From the NCBI GenBank assembly GCA_020638595.1, contig JACKIG010000013.1, positions 62,001-126,000 of the forward strand: a DNA stretch of 64,000 bases. Direction: 5' to 3'. The notes below the pieces were generated by a model, which saw only the letters and a list, made by a program, of their open reading frames with translations, was not told where the DNA came from and did no database searches. Position 1 is the first letter of the stretch; every line of letters starts with the position of its first letter. Positions 10,080 through 18,798 of this stretch are shown piece by piece. Both the position numbers and the translations under genes were made by a program. The stretch comes from Rhodospirillaceae bacterium. Its GTDB lineage: Bacteria; Pseudomonadota; Alphaproteobacteria; DSM-16000; Inquilinaceae.

Positions 10080-13000
10080 GGCAGGCCCCCGCAGACGGTC
10101 ACGGTGATCAGGCCGTCGTCGCCGGGGCCGTAGGGCCGTGTCAGCACCGCCACCTCGTCGGCGGCGACGGGCAGCGTGCCGGCCGCGGCGAAATCGGCCG
10201 CACCCGGCATCAGTCGCCGCAGGCGGTGCAGGCGCACGCCGGCCACCCCGTCGACGCCCAGCGCGGCGCGATGGATCGCGTCCACATGGACGTCGCGCCC
10301 CAGCCCCGTCCGGTCGGGGTCGAACAGGCCGCCGTCGCCGGCCAGGGCGCGCAGGACCATCAGGCGCACCGTTTCGGCCTGGGCCCAGGGCTGGGCATCG
10401 ACAACCAGGTCGAGGTCCAGCGGCGTGAACACCGGCGGCACCAGCTCGACATCGAAGCCCATCAGCCGGATCGTCTCCAGCTGCCGGCGGGCAACGGCCC
10501 AGCGGCGCAGCCGTTCCGCCTCGCGCAGCGGGTCGGCGGCGTCGCCGGCCAGCGTGTCCTCGTCCTTCAGCAGTAGGGTGATGCGCACGATGCGGCGGAT
10601 GCCGGCATCGACCACCGCTGCGCGGGCGGCGGCCACCTCCGGCAGCGCGGTCAGCAGCCGTTCGTAGTCGGCGACGGCGACGGCCGACAGGCGGTCGCGG
10701 ACCGACCGCGGCGCGGCATAGCGGATGCGCTCCAGCGCTTCCGGATCGCGCCCGCCCGCCGCGGGCAGGGGGTTGTCGATGGCCAGGTGGCGGCGGATGA
10801 CGTCGTCCCGGTCGGCCCGCCCGGGCAGGATCTCGCCCACATCGCCGCCGGGGCCGAAGGCGATCAGCCGGGTCAGGGCACCGGCACCGACATTGCCCAG
10901 GCGCCCCAGGCCGATGCGCAGCGTCAGTTCGACCGTCACCGCGCGCCGCGGCAGGGCGGTGCCGTTGATGCCGTCGCCGAAGCGCAGCGCAGCGCCGCCC
11001 TGGTGGCCGGCGCGCAGGGCGAAGACGCGCTCGCCGGGGCCGGCCAGCGACAGGTCGTCGACGCGAACCCATGGTGCCCCGTCGATGGTGACGGCCACCT
11101 GCGCCTCGCCATCCGGCGTCGCGCCGTTCGGCAACGGCCAGCCGCATCGCTGGACGCTGACCGGCGACAGCGGCAGTGCCACCTCCCGAACCGTGCCGTC
11201 GGCGTTGTCGACGTCCACGCGCATCATCCCGCGCCAGGGCGCCAGGATGTCGCCGCCGTCCGCGCCCTCGGCGCCGAGGGTGGGGGCCAGCGGCACGCCG
11301 TGATGGGCGGGCACGACATTGCCGAGGATGCGGGTGGCGCCCCGCGCATAGCGCTGCGGGGCCGGGCGGCGCGGGTCCCAGAACACCCGCGTGGTGTCCG
11401 TGCCGACCTCCACCAGCGTCACGCGGACGACGTGGCGGATGCCGTCGGGATCGGCCTGGCCGGGGGCCTGGGGATCGTCGGGCACGATCACCAGCCAGCG
11501 TCCGATCTCCAGGTCCGGGGTATCGCCGGCCAGGACCGCCGACGTGGCGCCGGCGTCGATATCCTCCACCGGCGCCAGCGTGGCCAGGTCGGGGTCGAAG
11601 GCCAGCGGCGCTTCCGTCGCGAAGATCAGCGACGCATCGCGGGCGTCGGGGTTGCCCACCAGCGTATCGGCCGGGATCACCAGGCGGCCGCCGGCCGTGA
11701 ACCGGGGCGTGAGCCCCAGCGCATCCCGGCCGCCGGCGTCGATGTCGAAGCGGATCATCGCCGTCGCCGACAGGCCCGGATCGGCGGCATAGCCGACCAA
11801 CCGGGCGTGGTCTTCGACCGAGCGGCGGGACAGGGCGGTGCCGATATAGCCCTCCGCGACCGCGACTTCCTGGCGATAGGCGATATGGTCCAGGCGGTTG
11901 GCCAGCAGCTCCATCACCATGGTCGTCATGTCGGCGGGGCCGCGCTCGGTCCAGCCGGGCATCACCGTACCGGCGCGACCCATCATCAGGGCCAGCAGGC
12001 TGCGCGCGTCGCGGGCGCGATAGTCGATGACCGGGCTCGGATCCGGCGGCGGCGGGGCTGCCACAGGCAACGGCGGCAGCGGGTCGCGCAGGGTGCAGCG
12101 CATGTCGCCGTCGGGGGGATAGGCGCCGACGAAGGGCGTGATGCCGGCCGGGTCGCCCGCGACCCGCACGGCGGTTGCGTGCAGCGCGTGGGCGGTGTGC
12201 AGGCGCAGGTCCACGGCCGCCGCCGGCGCCAGCGCGCCGGCCAACACCGAGGGCGGGACGGGACTGCCCGGCCCCGGATTCGCATAGGGCAGCGGGTCGG
12301 GGGCCGGCCGCAGCGGCACGAAGCCGCCGGCGACATAGACGGCGTCGGCGGCGACAAGCTCCGCCCCTGGTTTCAGGACCAGGCCATCCCCGGTCGTGAC
12401 GGCGGTGAACAGGCTGTTGGCGAGGGTGAGCGCGCAGGCCCCCACCTCGAAGCCACTGTTGTGGCGATGCCAGGTGAGCTGGGCCATCAGCACCCGTTCG
12501 CCGTCGATCCAGCCGCCGCGGACGGTGGTCCACGCTTCCGCGCCGCGCAGCTCGCAATCGCGCAGGCCGCCTTCGATCTGCACCGCCGACCCGCTGATGC
12601 GGCGCAGGATGCACGGACCGGCGAAGACGGCCCCCGGCTCCGGCGTGTGGTCGAGGAAGGGGGCCAGCGCCGTCACCGTGGCGGCGATGTGCAGGCCGGC
12701 CAGGTCTTCGCCATGGTTCTGCGTGCCGGGCGCCGGCAGGGCGGGAAGGTCGCCGCCCCCGGCCAGGGCCGTCGCCACCGCGGCGTCGCCGATCCACTCG
12801 GTCCAGCTTGCCGGCGGCCGTGCGCCGGTCCCGTTGGCGGGCGCGCGCACGGCCTCCACCTGGATGTCGCGCACGGCGATGTCCCGCGGCGACGGCAGGG
12901 CGAGCACGCGGACGCCGGCCGCGCCGTCGCGGGTGCCGCGGATGTCGGTCACGGTGCCGGCCAGCCAGTCCAGCGCACCCGCCACCACGGCCAGCACGCC

Positions 13001-14509
13001 GATGGCGCGCGCGCCTTCGACGCCGTCGGCGGAACAGCCGCGCACCTCCACATCGCCGCCGGCGACCAGCCGCACGCCGATGGCATCGCCGCCGTCGGCC
13101 GGCGTGGCCACCTGGCCCGCGCGGATGTCGACCAGCGCCATCTCGCTGGCCGGCCCGACCGTGCGCAGGCGAAGGCCGTCGGCGGCGGACCCGGCAACCC
13201 CGTCGGCCCGCAGCGAGGTGGCCGCCAGGGTCGACAGCGCGGTGGCGTCGACGCCGACGGCGGCGTCCGCGGCCGCGATGCCGGCGGCGCTCAGCCGCGA
13301 CAGCACGATGTCCGATGCCACGACCCGGAGGCCGGTGGCCGGGCCGGCGGAGGCACGGGCATCGTCGATGGCGATGTCCACCCCCTCTGCGGTCGCCGTG
13401 GGGGCATCGATGTCGAGGCCGGTGATCCCGCTGCCGCGCAAGCCCGCCAGGCGCAGGCCGCTGGCCGTGACCCGCCCGTCGGCCTCCAGCCGCAGGGCCG
13501 TCAGCTGCCCTTCGGCGCGGGCAGCGATCGCCAACGACGCGACGGCGACGGTGGAGCCGACCAGGTGCAGGGCGACCAGGTCGCCGGCAACCGGACCGCC
13601 ATCGCCGAAGGTGATCGTCGTCGACGCGCCGGGCGCATCCGCACCCCGCAAGGTCAGGGCAATGCCGGCGGCACCCAGGCGCGGCAGGCCGGCGTCCAGC
13701 GCATGCGTGCCCGGCGGCAGGGTCCAGGTTTCGGCACTGCCCGGCGGCAGGGTCGCCAGGCCTGCCTGGGCGGCCTCCAGCATCGCCCGCAGGTCCGGTG
13801 GGGCGACGGCCAGCGGATCCGCCCCGCCGGACAGCGCGCGATGGACCTGCGCGTTGGTGACGTGGACGCCGGCGGACACGCGCAGGCCGACGGCCGCGCC
13901 AACCCTGGCGGCAAGATCCTCCACGACGGCGTCGCGCAACGCCCCCGCGGGAGCGTCGACGCGGATGCCGGTGACGGTCTCACCGCTCAGGCTGCGGGCC
14001 GACAGTCCTTGCAGGTCGGCCTCGCTGCCGGCGCGCACGCGGATACCGGTGGCAACGCCGGAGATGGCGCTGAGCGCGGCAACCGCCGCATCGCGCAGGC
14101 GCACCACCGGCGCATCGACGGCGAGGCCGACGATGCCGGCGGCCTCTGCTGCGTCGACCGCCACGTCGAGGGCCGTCGCGGTCCTGCCGGCTTTCAGGCT
14201 GATCGCGATCGCCTGGCCGGCGGCACGCAGGGTCAGGCGCAGGCCGGACAGCGTGACCTCGCTGCCGTCCAGCGCCAGCGCCGGGGTGCCGTCGCGGACA
14301 CTGCCCAGGGTGATCGCCAGGATCGTACCGGCGGCGTCGATGGCAATCGCGCGGTCGGGCAGGCCCAGCCGGATCGGCCCGGCCAGGGTGAATGTCCCCT
14401 GCGGCAGGACCCAGCGTGCCGCGGTCCCCGGCGGCTGGGCCGCCAGATCGGCCTGGGCGGCGGCCAGGGCAGCCGCCAGGTCGGTGCCGTCGAGAAGGCG
14501 CCCGGTCAC
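10076..14509 (-). CDS. Baseplate J-like protein with large beta-helical N-terminal half (Afp11-like)
   Basis: 1477 residues. The C-terminal half, from about residue 825 (TTMVMELLANRLDHIAYRQE, then LSRRSVEDHARLVGYAADP), is the eCIS baseplate assembly family. The N-terminal 800 residues are low-complexity Ala/Gly/Leu with regular GLRV/GIRV-DAP turns typical of a parallel beta-helix. Two copies of one module are visible: AAQADLAAQPPGTAARWVLP near residue 17 and AAQAGLATLPPGSAETWTLP near residue 245. These look like an internal duplication. The ATG at 14509 overlaps the gp25 stop. Family members without this half are about 650-900 residues, so this is a fusion or insertion. A decorated baseplate wedge is the likely role. 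Alternatively the N-terminal half could serve as a tail-spike-like binding surface. Confidence 0.75.
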   Translation of the reverse strand: MTGRLLDGTDLAAALAAAQADLAAQPPGTAARWVLPQGTFTLAGPIRLGLPDRAIAIDAAGTILAITLGSVRDGTPALALDGSEVTLSGLRLTLRAAGQAIAISLKAGRTATALDVAVDAAEAAGIVGLAVDAPVVRLRDAAVAALSAISGVATGIRVRAGSEADLQGLSARSLSGETVTGIRVDAPAGALRDAVVEDLAARVGAAVGLRVSAGVHVTNAQVHRALSGGADPLAVAPPDLRAMLEAAQAGLATLPPGSAETWTLPPGTHALDAGLPRLGAAGIALTLRGADAPGASTTITFGDGGPVAGDLVALHLVGSTVAVASLAIAARAEGQLTALRLEADGRVTASGLRLAGLRGSGITGLDIDAPTATAEGVDIAIDDARASAGPATGLRVVASDIVLSRLSAAGIAAADAAVGVDATALSTLAATSLRADGVAGSAADGLRLRTVGPASEMALVDIRAGQVATPADGGDAIGVRLVAGGDVEVRGCSADGVEGARAIGVLAVVAGALDWLAGTVTDIRGTRDGAAGVRVLALPSPRDIAVRDIQVEAVRAPANGTGARPPASWTEWIGDAAVATALAGGGDLPALPAPGTQNHGEDLAGLHIAATVTALAPFLDHTPEPGAVFAGPCILRRISGSAVQIEGGLRDCELRGAEAWTTVRGGWIDGERVLMAQLTWHRHNSGFEVGACALTLANSLFTAVTTGDGLVLKPGAELVAADAVYVAGGFVPLRPAPDPLPYANPGPGSPVPPSVLAGALAPAAAVDLRLHTAHALHATAVRVAGDPAGITPFVGAYPPDGDMRCTLRDPLPPLPVAAPPPPDPSPVIDYRARDARSLLALMMGRAGTVMPGWTERGPADMTTMVMELLANRLDHIAYRQEVAVAEGYIGTALSRRSVEDHARLVGYAADPGLSATAMIRFDIDAGGRDALGLTPRFTAGGRLVIPADTLVGNPDARDASLIFATEAPLAFDPDLATLAPVEDIDAGATSAVLAGDTPDLEIGRWLVIVPDDPQAPGQADPDGIRHVVRVTLVEVGTDTTRVFWDPRRPAPQRYARGATRILGNVVPAHHGVPLAPTLGAEGADGGDILAPWRGMMRVDVDNADGTVREVALPLSPVSVQRCGWPLPNGATPDGEAQVAVTIDGAPWVRVDDLSLAGPGERVFALRAGHQGGAALRFGDGINGTALPRRAVTVELTLRIGLGRLGNVGAGALTRLIAFGPGGDVGEILPGRADRDDVIRRHLAIDNPLPAAGGRDPEALERIRYAAPRSVRDRLSAVAVADYERLLTALPEVAAARAAVVDAGIRRIVRITLLLKDEDTLAGDAADPLREAERLRRWAVARRQLETIRLMGFDVELVPPVFTPLDLDLVVDAQPWAQAETVRLMVLRALAGDGGLFDPDRTGLGRDVHVDAIHRAALGVDGVAGVRLHRLRRLMPGAADFAAAGTLPVAADEVAVLTRPYGPGDDGLITVTVCGGLP

Positions 14510-14880
14510 GGCGGCGTTTCCAGCGGCTGCTCGAACGATTGGGCCAGTTCCTCCCCGGTCTCCAGCACGGTGTAGAGGATGTCGACCTGCATCAGGGTTT
14601 CGATGACGCTGACGCGCACGGCGTCGAGGCGGATCAGCGCAGCCATGGTGCGGCGGATGGCTGTCGCGATCACGTATTCCGCCGCGGCGATCGTTTCCGC
14701 CGTCGTGCCGGCGAAGACCAGTCGCTGGATGCCGCAGCCGAAGGCGGGTCGGCCGACACGCTCCCCCGGTATCGTGAACAGCAGCTGTTCCAGCTGCTGG
14801 CGGATAATCTCCGCCCGGCCGGCGGTGGCGGCCGTACCGCGGTCGCTGACCTGGAAGGGGAAGCTGAGCGCCTGAGCCAT
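14506..14880 (-). CDS. GPW/gp25 family baseplate wedge protein (Afp9-like)
   Basis: 124 residues, the usual size for gp25-type proteins. The conserved stretch includes IIRQQLEQLLFTIPGERVGR followed by PAFGCGI, the standard signature of GPW/gp25 (lysozyme-like wedge) proteins. It sits between the hub gene and the two J-like baseplate genes, the canonical order in contractile tails, and overlaps both neighbours by 1-4 bases (start ATG at 14880; stop overlapping the next ATG at 14509). It acts in the baseplate wedge that couples contact sensing to sheath contraction. The identification is secure at family level. Confidence 0.92.
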   Translation of the reverse strand: MAQALSFPFQVSDRGTAATAGRAEIIRQQLEQLLFTIPGERVGRPAFGCGIQRLVFAGTTAETIAAAEYVIATAIRRTMAALIRLDAVRVSVIETLMQVDILYTVLETGEELAQSFEQPLETPP

Positions 14881-16133
14881 CAGCCGATGCCCCCCAGGCC
14901 GTTGCGCACCATGGTCACGTCGGGTTCGTACCGGCGCTCGACCTGCTCCTCCTCCGGCCGGTCCGGATCGATGCCCCAGCGGTGGCGGACGCCGGCCATG
15001 TACCAGCGGCCGTCCAGCAGGTGGCCCGCGCCGGCAAGCTCGATCGGCCGGCGGGACCGGACGATGGCGGGATAGCGTTCGGCGCGCACCGTGCCGGTGC
15101 CCGTCACCAGCCAGTCGGCCACCCGGTAGTCGGCGCGGGCCAGGTGCGTCAGGTCCAGGCTGTCATGGGGCACGTCGGCGGACTGGATGTCGACCGGGTC
15201 GGGGCGGGTGCCCGTGGCGAAGATCTCGCCCAGGCGCTGGTCCAGGATGCGGGCGCGGTCGAAGTCGCCCAGGCGCGCGTATCCCGGTGCCGTGATGTCG
15301 GCACGCTCGATGCGGCGGCTGGCCTCGTCGATGGTCCAGGCGCGGACATGGGTCGGCTGGTGGCTTTCCCACTTCGCCCGGAAATCCATCAGCGATGGGG
15401 CGTCGCGCGGGAACAGCGCCAGCGTCGGCTGCACCGCCGCGTCCACAGCCGGCGAACGGAAATACCCCTTGACCGTCCTGCCCGGATGCGCGCCGGCCGC
15501 AACCTCGCCGTCCACCGGCTCCACGAACACCTCGAAGCCGTTGCGCCGCGCCAGCATGCGCAGGAATTCCGCATCGGTGCAGCGCTGGACCAGGGTGGAG
15601 CGGTCGAGTTCCCGCTTGGGCGTCGTCGTCTCCACCGTCGTGTCGTCGGCGGCGAAGCCGTATTTGCCGAAGATCTCCGTGGCGATCTCCGCATCCGTGC
15701 GGCCGTGCCATTCCCGCGTGACCGTCTCGAAATGCATCAGGCAGGACGCGTCGATGCCCGACAGGATCAGCCGGGAATCCGGTACCCGGTATTCCCCGAA
15801 CACCGGTTCCACGCAGGTGACGTATCCGTCGAAGACGGTGGACGCGATCGCCGGCTCCGCCTCGTCGTCACTGGCCAGGCTGAATTCGATCGTCACCCGT
15901 TGCAGCAGGTACAGCTGCGGCAGGGCGTGCAGCTCGGCGAACGCGCCGTGTTCGATCGCATCCCAGTCGCCGGTCTCTTCGGCGTCGATCGGGCTCATGT
16001 CGACGGTCATCCGGAAAGTCGACGCCTCGTCGGACCGCTCGTCGACCTCCAGCTGCAATACGAAGTCGCTCAGCCGATCCAGCGGCTTGCCGCCCAGCCA
16101 GATGCGCAGGCCCGGTTGGCGCTGGGCGGGCAT
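14880..16133 (-). CDS. Phage late control gene D/VgrG-like hub-spike protein (Afp8-like)
   Basis: 417 residues from ATG 16133, overlapping the LysM gene stop and the gp25 start. The protein shows the gpD/VgrG hub layout: N-terminal LRIWLGGKPLDRLSDFVLQL, a central DAEIATEIFGKYGF segment and STLVQRCTDAEFLRMLARRN, which is the most conserved part of gpD-like hubs. The C-terminus (RWYMAGVRHRWG) matches the end of the hub barrel. It lacks a long gp5-type needle, so a separate spike or PAAR tip would be needed; no PAAR gene is visible in this window. Location: centre of the baseplate, at the tip of the inner tube. Confidence 0.85.
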   Translation of the reverse strand: MPAQRQPGLRIWLGGKPLDRLSDFVLQLEVDERSDEASTFRMTVDMSPIDAEETGDWDAIEHGAFAELHALPQLYLLQRVTIEFSLASDDEAEPAIASTVFDGYVTCVEPVFGEYRVPDSRLILSGIDASCLMHFETVTREWHGRTDAEIATEIFGKYGFAADDTTVETTTPKRELDRSTLVQRCTDAEFLRMLARRNGFEVFVEPVDGEVAAGAHPGRTVKGYFRSPAVDAAVQPTLALFPRDAPSLMDFRAKWESHQPTHVRAWTIDEASRRIERADITAPGYARLGDFDRARILDQRLGEIFATGTRPDPVDIQSADVPHDSLDLTHLARADYRVADWLVTGTGTVRAERYPAIVRSRRPIELAGAGHLLDGRWYMAGVRHRWGIDPDRPEEEQVERRYEPDVTMVRNGLGGIG

Positions 16134-16411
16134 CACGCGCGCTCCGGGATGGCCAGCAGCCGGCCGGGTTCGGCCAGCGCCTCCAGATCGGTGCCGGGGT
16201 TGGCGTCGGCGATGCGCCAGTATTCGTGCGGGTCGCCGAAATAGCGGAAGGCGATATGGTCCAGGCGCTCCGTCGCCCGGACCTTGTGCAGGCTGTCCCG
16301 GGGGGCGGTCGTGCGCAGCCGCGGCTGGAAGAAGTCGCCATCGGTCTCGCGGCCGGGGATGCGGCGGCGATAGGTGGGCAGACCGGCATGGCGCGAGGAT
16401 CGGTCGGGCAT
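16133..16411 (-). CDS. Small LysM-like tail protein (gpX type)
   Basis: 92 residues from ATG 16411. The C-terminal half contains KVRATERLDHIAFRYFGDP followed by YWRIADANP, a clear LysM-like fold of the P2 gpX/Afp7 C-terminal type. It lies between the Afp7-like protein and the hub, where it would bind the tube end to the hub. In many eCIS loci this LysM part is the C-terminal domain of the Afp7 homologue; here it is an independent short gene, 18 bases after the upstream stop. Family assignment is good and the structural role is inferred. Confidence 0.8.
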   Translation of the reverse strand: MPDRSSRHAGLPTYRRRIPGRETDGDFFQPRLRTTAPRDSLHKVRATERLDHIAFRYFGDPHEYWRIADANPGTDLEALAEPGRLLAIPERA

Positions 16412-16429
16412 GGGCGGGCCTCGTGCCGG

Positions 16430-17182
16430 TCACGCCGTTTCGGCGCCGGCATCGGGCGATGCCTGTTCCGGCCGGAGGGCGTTGGCGATGGCCGTGATGC
16501 TGTCGACGCGGGCGACCGACAGGGCCTGTTCCGCCGCAGCCACGCGCTGGTTGAGCAGCTCCTCGAAGGCGTTGCCGATCCACTGGTTGTAGGCGCTTTC
16601 CACCGGTTCCAGCACGTTCAGCTTGATGTCCGCTTCCGCACGGATGGGAACCAGCGCCGGGTTGAACTTCTGCTCCGTGATCGACAGCGAGGTCATGACC
16701 ACGGGAAAGATGCGTTTGCCCAGCACCAGCAGCAGTTCGTCCGGGCGTACCGGCTGGGCCGGTTCGGTCTTGGTCTTCTTCTTGCCCTGCTTCTCGTCCT
16801 CCTTGCCCAGCGAGATCAGCTCCAGGAAGGCCAGTTGCGGCAGGATGCCCTGGTCCGGCACGGGCGACCGCGCCTGCAGGATCGCCTCGGTGGCATCGAA
16901 CGTGACCTTCAGCGAGATCGTCTCGGATTCCGCCTGAAGCGCGGACGAGCCTTCGCCGGAACGCCCGCGCACCTCCTGCGGCGGATCGACCGGGCGCTTG
17001 CGCGCCTTGCGCGGCTCCCACCGTCCGGTGCGCGAGCGGGTCAGGCTTTCCGGGTTGTACTGGAACTCCAGCACGTCGGCGACAAAGGTCGTGGTGTCCG
17101 ATTCGTTCGACACGCGCACCAGCTTGCCCCGCTCCAGCTGGTGGGCGAAGGCGATCAGCTCCGGGTCCAGGTTGATCGGCAT
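16430..17182 (-). CDS. Contractile injection system tube/adaptor protein (Afp7-like, CIS_tube N-terminal domain)
   Basis: 250 residues. ATG 17182 (MPINLDPELIAFAHQLERGK) is preferred over an in-frame start 14 codons upstream that would overlap the neighbouring gene. The motif FVADVLEFQYNPESLTRSR near residue 35 is typical of the CIS tube/Afp7-like domain, followed by ISLKVTFDATEAILQ. A Lys-rich insertion (GKKKTKTEPAQPV, about residues 128-140) is unusual. The C-terminus (ALRPEQASPDAGAETA) lacks a LysM domain, which is encoded separately by the next gene. In Afp/PVC particles this protein joins the inner tube to the spike hub. Confidence 0.82.
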   Translation of the reverse strand: MPINLDPELIAFAHQLERGKLVRVSNESDTTTFVADVLEFQYNPESLTRSRTGRWEPRKARKRPVDPPQEVRGRSGEGSSALQAESETISLKVTFDATEAILQARSPVPDQGILPQLAFLELISLGKEDEKQGKKKTKTEPAQPVRPDELLLVLGKRIFPVVMTSLSITEQKFNPALVPIRAEADIKLNVLEPVESAYNQWIGNAFEELLNQRVAAAEQALSVARVDSITAIANALRPEQASPDAGAETA

Positions 17183-17183
17183 G

Positions 17184-17387
17184 TCACGATGTCTCCGGAA
17201 GGTCTGCACGTTCCTCATCGCCAAGCGACTTGGCGATGGCGGCGTTGTTCTTCTCGATCAGCGTGACCACGATCTGGCCGACGAATTCCGGCATCTTCGC
17301 CGGGTCCTTCGGCATGCGCCGCAGCATCCAGCGCAGGTGGTATTCGAGATCGCGGCGGGAGAGGCCGAGCTGGGAAACGTCGCGCAC
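17184..17387 (-). CDS. Small conserved eCIS-operon protein, function unknown
   Basis: 67 residues from GTG 17387, located 3 bases after the preceding stop and ending 1 base before the Afp7-like gene, so it is almost certainly translated. The sequence begins MRDVSQLGLSRRDLEYHLRW and continues as charged helices with no membrane segment or Cys. Short unassigned genes often sit at this spot, after the T4-type baseplate gene. It is probably an assembly chaperone or small baseplate part, but nothing in the sequence shows which. Confidence 0.7.
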   Translation of the reverse strand: MRDVSQLGLSRRDLEYHLRWMLRRMPKDPAKMPEFVGQIVVTLIEKNNAAIAKSLGDEERADLPETS

Positions 17388-17390
17388 GGG

Positions 17391-18278
17391 TCAGCTCCAC
17401 GGGCCCAGCAGCGACCGGCCCTCAAGCTGGTTGCGCAGCAGCTCGATGTAGCGCCAGCGGCGGCTGCGCGGCAGGTTCAGGATCTGGTCCTCCGACCAGC
17501 CGTAGTGGAAGGCGAGGCTGTGGACCTCGGCCAGCAGCCGGTCGGCGCCCAGCCGGAACTGGCGGACCAGCAGGTCGATGGGGTCGAGGTCAAGCTCGAT
17601 CCACGCCGCACAGGCGGGGCAGTGCGAAGCGAAGAACAGCTCCGGCGCCGATCCCGCATCGGCCAGCGCCAGCGCGATCGCCTGGCGGCTGGCCGGCGCC
17701 AGGGCCAGCCAGTCCTCGCGCGTCAGCGGCCCGCGGTGGCCGACGCGGGCGACGATGCGGCACCACAGCGCGGCATCGCGCATATCGGCGGGTCCCGGGG
17801 CGTCGTCGCCGGCTGCCGCCCGCTCGTCCGCGCCGGTCGGCGGGCGGAACCGCGCCGGGCCGTCGGGTGTCGCCACCTCCAGCCACTCCGGCTCTGCCTC
17901 GTCGGCGTGGTCCAGCACCTCCGCGAGGGAGACCTGCAAATCCGCCGGCTCGCCGCAGGCCGGGTTGGGGCAGGCCACGGTCAGCCACAGCCGGTCGCCG
18001 AACATCATGGCGCTCAGCGTCAGTGCCAGCCGCGCGCGGTCGCCGACGGACAGGGCTTCCACATGGTCCGGCACCACGTCGCGATAGCCCCCCAGCCGTT
18101 CGATGCAGGCGGCCAGGACCGCGTCGGCATCCCAGGGGTCGACGCCACCGGCCGATGTCCCCAGCGTCGCCTCCTGCCAGCCGGTCAGCGGGCGCAGCAG
18201 GACGCGCCGGTGGCGCGCCCCGGTTTCGTCGATCAGGCCGCGGCGAAGCATGGATTCGCGCTGGATCTCCGACTGCAC
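17391..18278 (-). CDS. T4-type baseplate protein (gp26-like) with zinc-binding Cys pairs
   Basis: 295 residues. It carries CPNPAC (C103, C108) and CPAC (C220, C223), a split zinc-ribbon arrangement, and the C-terminal segment HSLAFHYGWSEDQILNLPRS. The segment resembles tail-assembly-chaperone and T4 baseplate families, where W-x-x-DQI-LNLP marks the conserved end. Its position directly after the tube genes is usual for eCIS operons. It is likely an assembly factor or baseplate component acting in the cytoplasm. The family match is by pattern and should be confirmed by profile search. Confidence 0.72.
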   Translation of the reverse strand: MQSEIQRESMLRRGLIDETGARHRRVLLRPLTGWQEATLGTSAGGVDPWDADAVLAACIERLGGYRDVVPDHVEALSVGDRARLALTLSAMMFGDRLWLTVACPNPACGEPADLQVSLAEVLDHADEAEPEWLEVATPDGPARFRPPTGADERAAAGDDAPGPADMRDAALWCRIVARVGHRGPLTREDWLALAPASRQAIALALADAGSAPELFFASHCPACAAWIELDLDPIDLLVRQFRLGADRLLAEVHSLAFHYGWSEDQILNLPRSRRWRYIELLRNQLEGRSLLGPWS

Positions 18279-18296
18279 GCCGTCGCCCTCCCCGCG

Positions 18297-18782
18297 TCAG
18301 CTCTGGTTCTCGCGTGTGAAGCCCTCGTGGGTGAACTCGAGGCTTTCGAACAGGACGTCGTTGCCGTCGCCGGCCAGTTCCGACATCGTCGTGAACTTCG
18401 ACACCCAGGCGCGGTGCAGCGTGAACTTGATCGCCGGGGTGTTGTCGATGTCGTGGACATAGATCTCGATATCGCGCCGGAACTCCGGGTCCGGCGCCCG
18501 CGTCGGCCGCCCCTCGTGCGCCACCAGCAGGTTGGCGAAGTCCTGGAAGGCCGTGTCGTTGGTCAGGCCGGCTTCCGCCGTGAAGGGCGCGAACTCGACC
18601 CGGCCCGGAAGCTGTTCGTCGACGGTGTGGGTGGAATTGCCGGCGCGGAACTTCACGGTGTTCACCGTGGCGTCGAGTGCGGAGATCTTGCGGCAGGCCG
18701 CCACCTCCACCCCGCCCATGAAGATGCGGAAGTTGAAGTTGCGGTAGGGGTCGCTCTTGGTGGCATTGGCGAAGCGGGGCAT
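18297..18782 (-). CDS. Inner tube protein 2 (T4 gp19-like, Afp1/Afp5 type)
   Basis: 161 residues, the normal size for contractile inner tube proteins. It opens with DPYRNFNFRIFMGGVEVAAC and ends with SLEFTHEGFTR, both standard for the gp19-like tail tube family. It is preceded by a second tube gene with the same ending (LELTHEGW), so the operon has two paralogous tube subunits, as in Afp1/Afp5. Usually the major one fills the tube and the minor one sits at the baseplate; which is which cannot be read here. It forms stacked hexameric rings inside the sheath. Confidence 0.9.
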   Translation of the reverse strand: MPRFANATKSDPYRNFNFRIFMGGVEVAACRKISALDATVNTVKFRAGNSTHTVDEQLPGRVEFAPFTAEAGLTNDTAFQDFANLLVAHEGRPTRAPDPEFRRDIEIYVHDIDNTPAIKFTLHRAWVSKFTTMSELAGDGNDVLFESLEFTHEGFTRENQS

Positions 18783-18798
18783 CGGGGAAGTCCCTCTT

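Noticed and set aside
10787..14575. 1262-codon open frame on the + strand across the beta-helix baseplate gene
   Set aside because: Low-complexity Arg/Gly/Gln composition and no start signal; antisense shadow of the 10076-14509 gene.
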